Below are positions 31,241 to 32,955 of a stretch of 32,955 nucleotides of DNA, one piece after another; the first letter of the stretch is position 1; each line of letters opens with the position of its first letter. The position numbers and the translations under genes were made by a program. This DNA comes from Arenicellales bacterium (GTDB lineage Bacteria > Pseudomonadota > Gammaproteobacteria > Arenicellales > JAANXG01), in the NCBI GenBank assembly GCA_030066885.1, contig JASJAT010000029.1:1-32955 (forward strand), written 5' to 3'. The notes under the pieces were generated by a model, which was given only the letters and a program-made list of their open reading frames with translations, was not told the origin of the DNA and did no database searches.

Positions 31241-31265
31241 GAAGGAGCAGAGCCCTCGCCCGATC
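31241..31265. repeat. Degenerate inverted REP-like copy
   Basis: Reverse complement reads GGGCGAGGGCTCTGCTCC, similar to the core of the other copies (GGCGAGGGCGCCGCTCC) but with a broken palindrome. It lies between the last cytochrome and the small membrane ORFs. A 25-codon frame (31220-31297) spans it and overlaps the next ATG but has no coding features. Confidence 0.3.
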
Positions 31266-31293
31266 AATTCGTTTTCTATAGAGAGGTGGAGCC

Positions 31294-31389
31294 ATGAATA
31301 AGAAAAAGCTCGCTGACGCAGTAATTTTTTCGGGAATGGCCATAAACGCCATTGTGATTGTGCTGATACTTTATTTTTATGTTTTCTAG
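31294..31389 (+). CDS. Small single-helix membrane protein (31 aa)
   Basis: 31 residues: basic start MNKKKLADAV, then one hydrophobic helix (MAINAIVIVLILYFYVF) to the end. AGAGGTGGAG lies 3-13 bases before the ATG, a strong ribosome site. It is one of three tiny membrane ORFs placed just before the second bd-like subunit. Such peptides often act as accessory subunits of oxidases (CydX, CcoQ types), but no sequence similarity to those is evident to me. Confidence 0.6.
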   Translation: MNKKKLADAVIFSGMAINAIVIVLILYFYVF

Positions 31390-31452
31390 GATGACTTTTT
31401 CAAAGTCACGCAGGATTTCCCTTGTGATTACATCTGTTGGTGGAAGAAAAAA

Positions 31453-31557
31453 ATGAATGATCAACCGTCTCCAAACGAAAAGTATCCGTGGGCCGGGCCA
31501 GCTTTATTTTGCTCGGTATTGATTGGTGTAATCATCTTCTTTTGGTGGTTCGTATAG
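31453..31557 (+). CDS. Small single-helix membrane protein (34 aa)
   Basis: 34 residues: polar, proline-containing start MNDQPSPNEKYPWAGPALF, then a helix (CSVLIGVIIFFWWFV). GGTGGAAG lies just upstream. The layout (short soluble N-terminus, PWAGP turn, single helix ending at the stop) looks like a conserved small subunit of a respiratory complex. It is second of the three small ORFs before the bd-like gene at 31726. Confidence 0.6.
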   Translation: MNDQPSPNEKYPWAGPALFCSVLIGVIIFFWWFV

Positions 31558-31570
31558 CTGTAGACCTGTG

Positions 31571-31687
31571 ATGAACAACTACGTGATACCTTTTGCGGTC
31601 GCTATGATTTTATTTTGTGCGCTGTTCGTTGGATTGGATCTACTAATCATGAAGGCGCAGGGACTGAATCTTCTGTTTCACCAATGA
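31571..31687 (+). CDS. Small single-helix membrane protein (38 aa)
   Basis: 38 residues: MNNYVIPFAVAMILFCALFV forms one helix, followed by a short tail (LLIMKAQGLNLLFHQ). The ribosome site is weak. It lies 13 bases after the 34-residue ORF and 38 bases before the second bd-like gene. The arrangement favours a real coupled gene, but with so little sequence the call is modest. Confidence 0.5.
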   Translation: MNNYVIPFAVAMILFCALFVGLDLLIMKAQGLNLLFHQ

Positions 31688-31725
31688 CCCATAACGCCAG
31701 TGACCTGTTTTCACGGTAAAACCCT

Positions 31726-32955
31726 ATGAAAGCAAACAAGACGTGGCGACGATTTATATTAACGCTTATCGTTTTGTTTGGGTGTATTGTCGGAGGGGTT
31801 TTCTTAGAGATTGGCCCTGAGGTGATTTACGCTGCGGATGCCACTGCCTCTGTAGAAGCAAGTGACGCTGAAACAACGACGGAAGAAACCAACTTTCAGC
31901 CAGCACCCAAACTGACCGCAGCAGACTACCCAAAGCTGGGCAATGTCAACAGTAGGGTGGCCGTGTGGCTGGCAGCGCAGCTTCATCTTTGGTTTGCCGC
32001 CTTTGTATTGGCCGTGCCGATATTCGTGTTCATTATCGAGGCCATCGGCATGCGTACTCGGGATCGCCGATACGACGAACTGGCATACGAATTCATAAAA
32101 GTCAGTATCACGGCGTATTCTTTGACCGCAATCTTGGGGGGATTGCTGGCCATCTTTTTGTTGTTGTTCTATCCACACCTGTTTACTTACCTAGCCACCA
32201 TATTCAAGGGCAGCATGTTTTATTACGCGCTGCTGTTTTTTGTAGAAAGCGCGGTGCTGTACATCTACTACTACGGCTGGCACTGGCTACAAGGTGGATT
32301 TAAAAAGTGGGTACACTTGACCTTGGGGCTGATTTTAAACGCGACCGGCACCACGCTGATGTTCTTGGCCAATGCGTGGGTAACCTTCATGATGAGCCCG
32401 GCCGGCGTGGATGCAGCGGGTGTGTTCAGTGGGGACGAATGGGCCGCTATTCATAACTACCTGTGGAATCCGATCAATATCCATCGCTTGGTAGCCAACG
32501 TGGCGTTCGGAGGCTCTATCGTCGGTGCTTACGCTGCGTTCAAGTTTCTAAGTGCGCCAACCCGTGAGCAGCGTGCTCATTACGATTGGATGGGTTATAC
32601 CGCCAATTTCATCGCTATTTCAGCTCTACTGCCGCTACCTTTTGCGGGTTACTACTTGACTGCTGAAATCTATGCTTACAGCCAGCAGATGGGGATCACC
32701 TTGATGGGAGGCATTTTCGCCTGGATGTTTATCATCCAAGCCGTATTGATCGGGGCTTTATTTTTATCCGCCAACTATTACTTGTGGTGCGGGATGGGGC
32801 GTAGCGACGGTGCTGTACGCTACAACAAATACGTCAAGTATATCGCCATTGTGATCATCGGCTCTTTCTTGGTTTGGTTTACGCCTCACACACTGGTACT
32901 AACGAACGAGGAACTTAAGTCGCTTGGGGGTCCCTACCACAAGTATCTGGGCCCG
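31726..32955 (+). CDS. Second cytochrome bd-like oxidase subunit I (partial, cut by window end)
   Basis: 410 residues are visible with no stop before the window ends. An N-terminal hydrophobic segment (residues 10-36) and a Thr/Glu-rich linker precede the CydA-type core: His87 in LAAQLHLWFAAFVLAVPIF, a Glu in LLFFVESAVLYIYYYGWHWL, ANAWVTFMMSPAGVDAAGVF, and the low-spin haem histidine in INIHRLVANVAFGGSIVGAY. HYDWMGYTANFIAISALLPL matches the first copy closely. It is a paralogue of the gene at 24256 but lacks that gene's insertion after the GW-NWLQ segment. No quinol-loop GRQPW motif is seen in the visible part. The 3' part and any following subunit lie outside. Confidence 0.8.
   Translation, partial: MKANKTWRRFILTLIVLFGCIVGGVFLEIGPEVIYAADATASVEASDAETTTEETNFQPAPKLTAADYPKLGNVNSRVAVWLAAQLHLWFAAFVLAVPIFVFIIEAIGMRTRDRRYDELAYEFIKVSITAYSLTAILGGLLAIFLLLFYPHLFTYLATIFKGSMFYYALLFFVESAVLYIYYYGWHWLQGGFKKWVHLTLGLILNATGTTLMFLANAWVTFMMSPAGVDAAGVFSGDEWAAIHNYLWNPINIHRLVANVAFGGSIVGAYAAFKFLSAPTREQRAHYDWMGYTANFIAISALLPLPFAGYYLTAEIYAYSQQMGITLMGGIFAWMFIIQAVLIGALFLSANYYLWCGMGRSDGAVRYNKYVKYIAIVIIGSFLVWFTPHTLVLTNEELKSLGGPYHKYLGP

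Noticed and set aside
31220-31297. 25-codon ORF between the last cytochrome and the first small membrane ORF
   Set aside because: It overlaps the next ATG, but it covers a degenerate REP-like copy, is rich in Pro/Glu and has no helix or signal.
31391-31456. 21-codon ORF bridging the 31- and 34-residue membrane ORFs
   Set aside because: Overlapping ATGA arrangement is attractive, but the peptide is basic with no membrane helix and no ribosome site.
31684-31719. 11-codon ORF overlapping the end of the 38-residue ORF
   Set aside because: Too short and featureless to call; probably chance.

Overview
The window reads as a chromosomal segment of a gammaproteobacterium-like, respiratory Gram-negative bacterium. 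The signs are Tat and Sec signal peptides, many periplasmic or membrane-anchored c-type cytochromes, FNR/Dnr-like operator boxes, and a dispersed palindromic REP-like repeat in the gaps between genes. I cannot name the genus. There are no rRNA genes, tRNA genes, CRISPR arrays or complete transposase genes that I can see.

Layout. (1) 20-2241: part of a polar amino acid ABC importer, with a binding protein and two permeases but no ATPase in the window. (2) 2579-4273: an unusual fusion of a haem-b-like membrane domain, a 2Fe-2S ferredoxin domain and a class III nucleotide cyclase. It is followed by an SDR oxidoreductase (4321-5106). (3) Minus strand, 5228-7050: a sulfotransferase-like gene and a TPR protein, separated by a 192-bp MITE-like element with perfect 26-bp terminal inverted repeats. 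(4) Minus strand, 12327 down to 7169: a SUMF1-domain protein, a monohaem cytochrome c, moaB, modA, modB, modC and a small membrane protein. These cover molybdate uptake and molybdenum cofactor synthesis. (5) 12438-14721: a sensor kinase and a receiver-only response regulator, divergent from the SUMF1 gene. (6) 15073-20812: two di-haem cytochrome c peroxidase-family proteins, a Tat-exported Rieske subunit and a 903-residue molybdopterin subunit. Together these match the dissimilatory iodate reductase system (IdrA, IdrB, IdrP1, IdrP2), the sister group of arsenite oxidase. (7) 21169-32955: a cupredoxin-like protein, a large HEAT-repeat protein, a long cytochrome bd-like subunit I, five c-type cytochromes carrying eight CxxCH motifs (one fused to an ethylbenzene-dehydrogenase-type haem-b domain), three tiny single-helix membrane proteins, and a second bd-like subunit I cut by the window end.

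Working together (inference). Regions 4-7 look like one respiratory island. ModABC and MoaB supply molybdenum cofactor to the Idr enzyme. The Rieske subunit and small cytochromes carry electrons. The di-haem peroxidases probably remove peroxide or another reactive by-product. The downstream bd-like and cytochrome c cluster may form a membrane electron-transfer complex or terminal oxidase that lacks the classical quinol loop. FNR-like boxes at 12378, 14925 and 21046 precede the regulator, idr and bd-like units, suggesting common low-oxygen control. The most novel part is the pairing of an idr locus with a tandem, subunit-II-less, bd-like oxidase cluster rich in c-type cytochromes.
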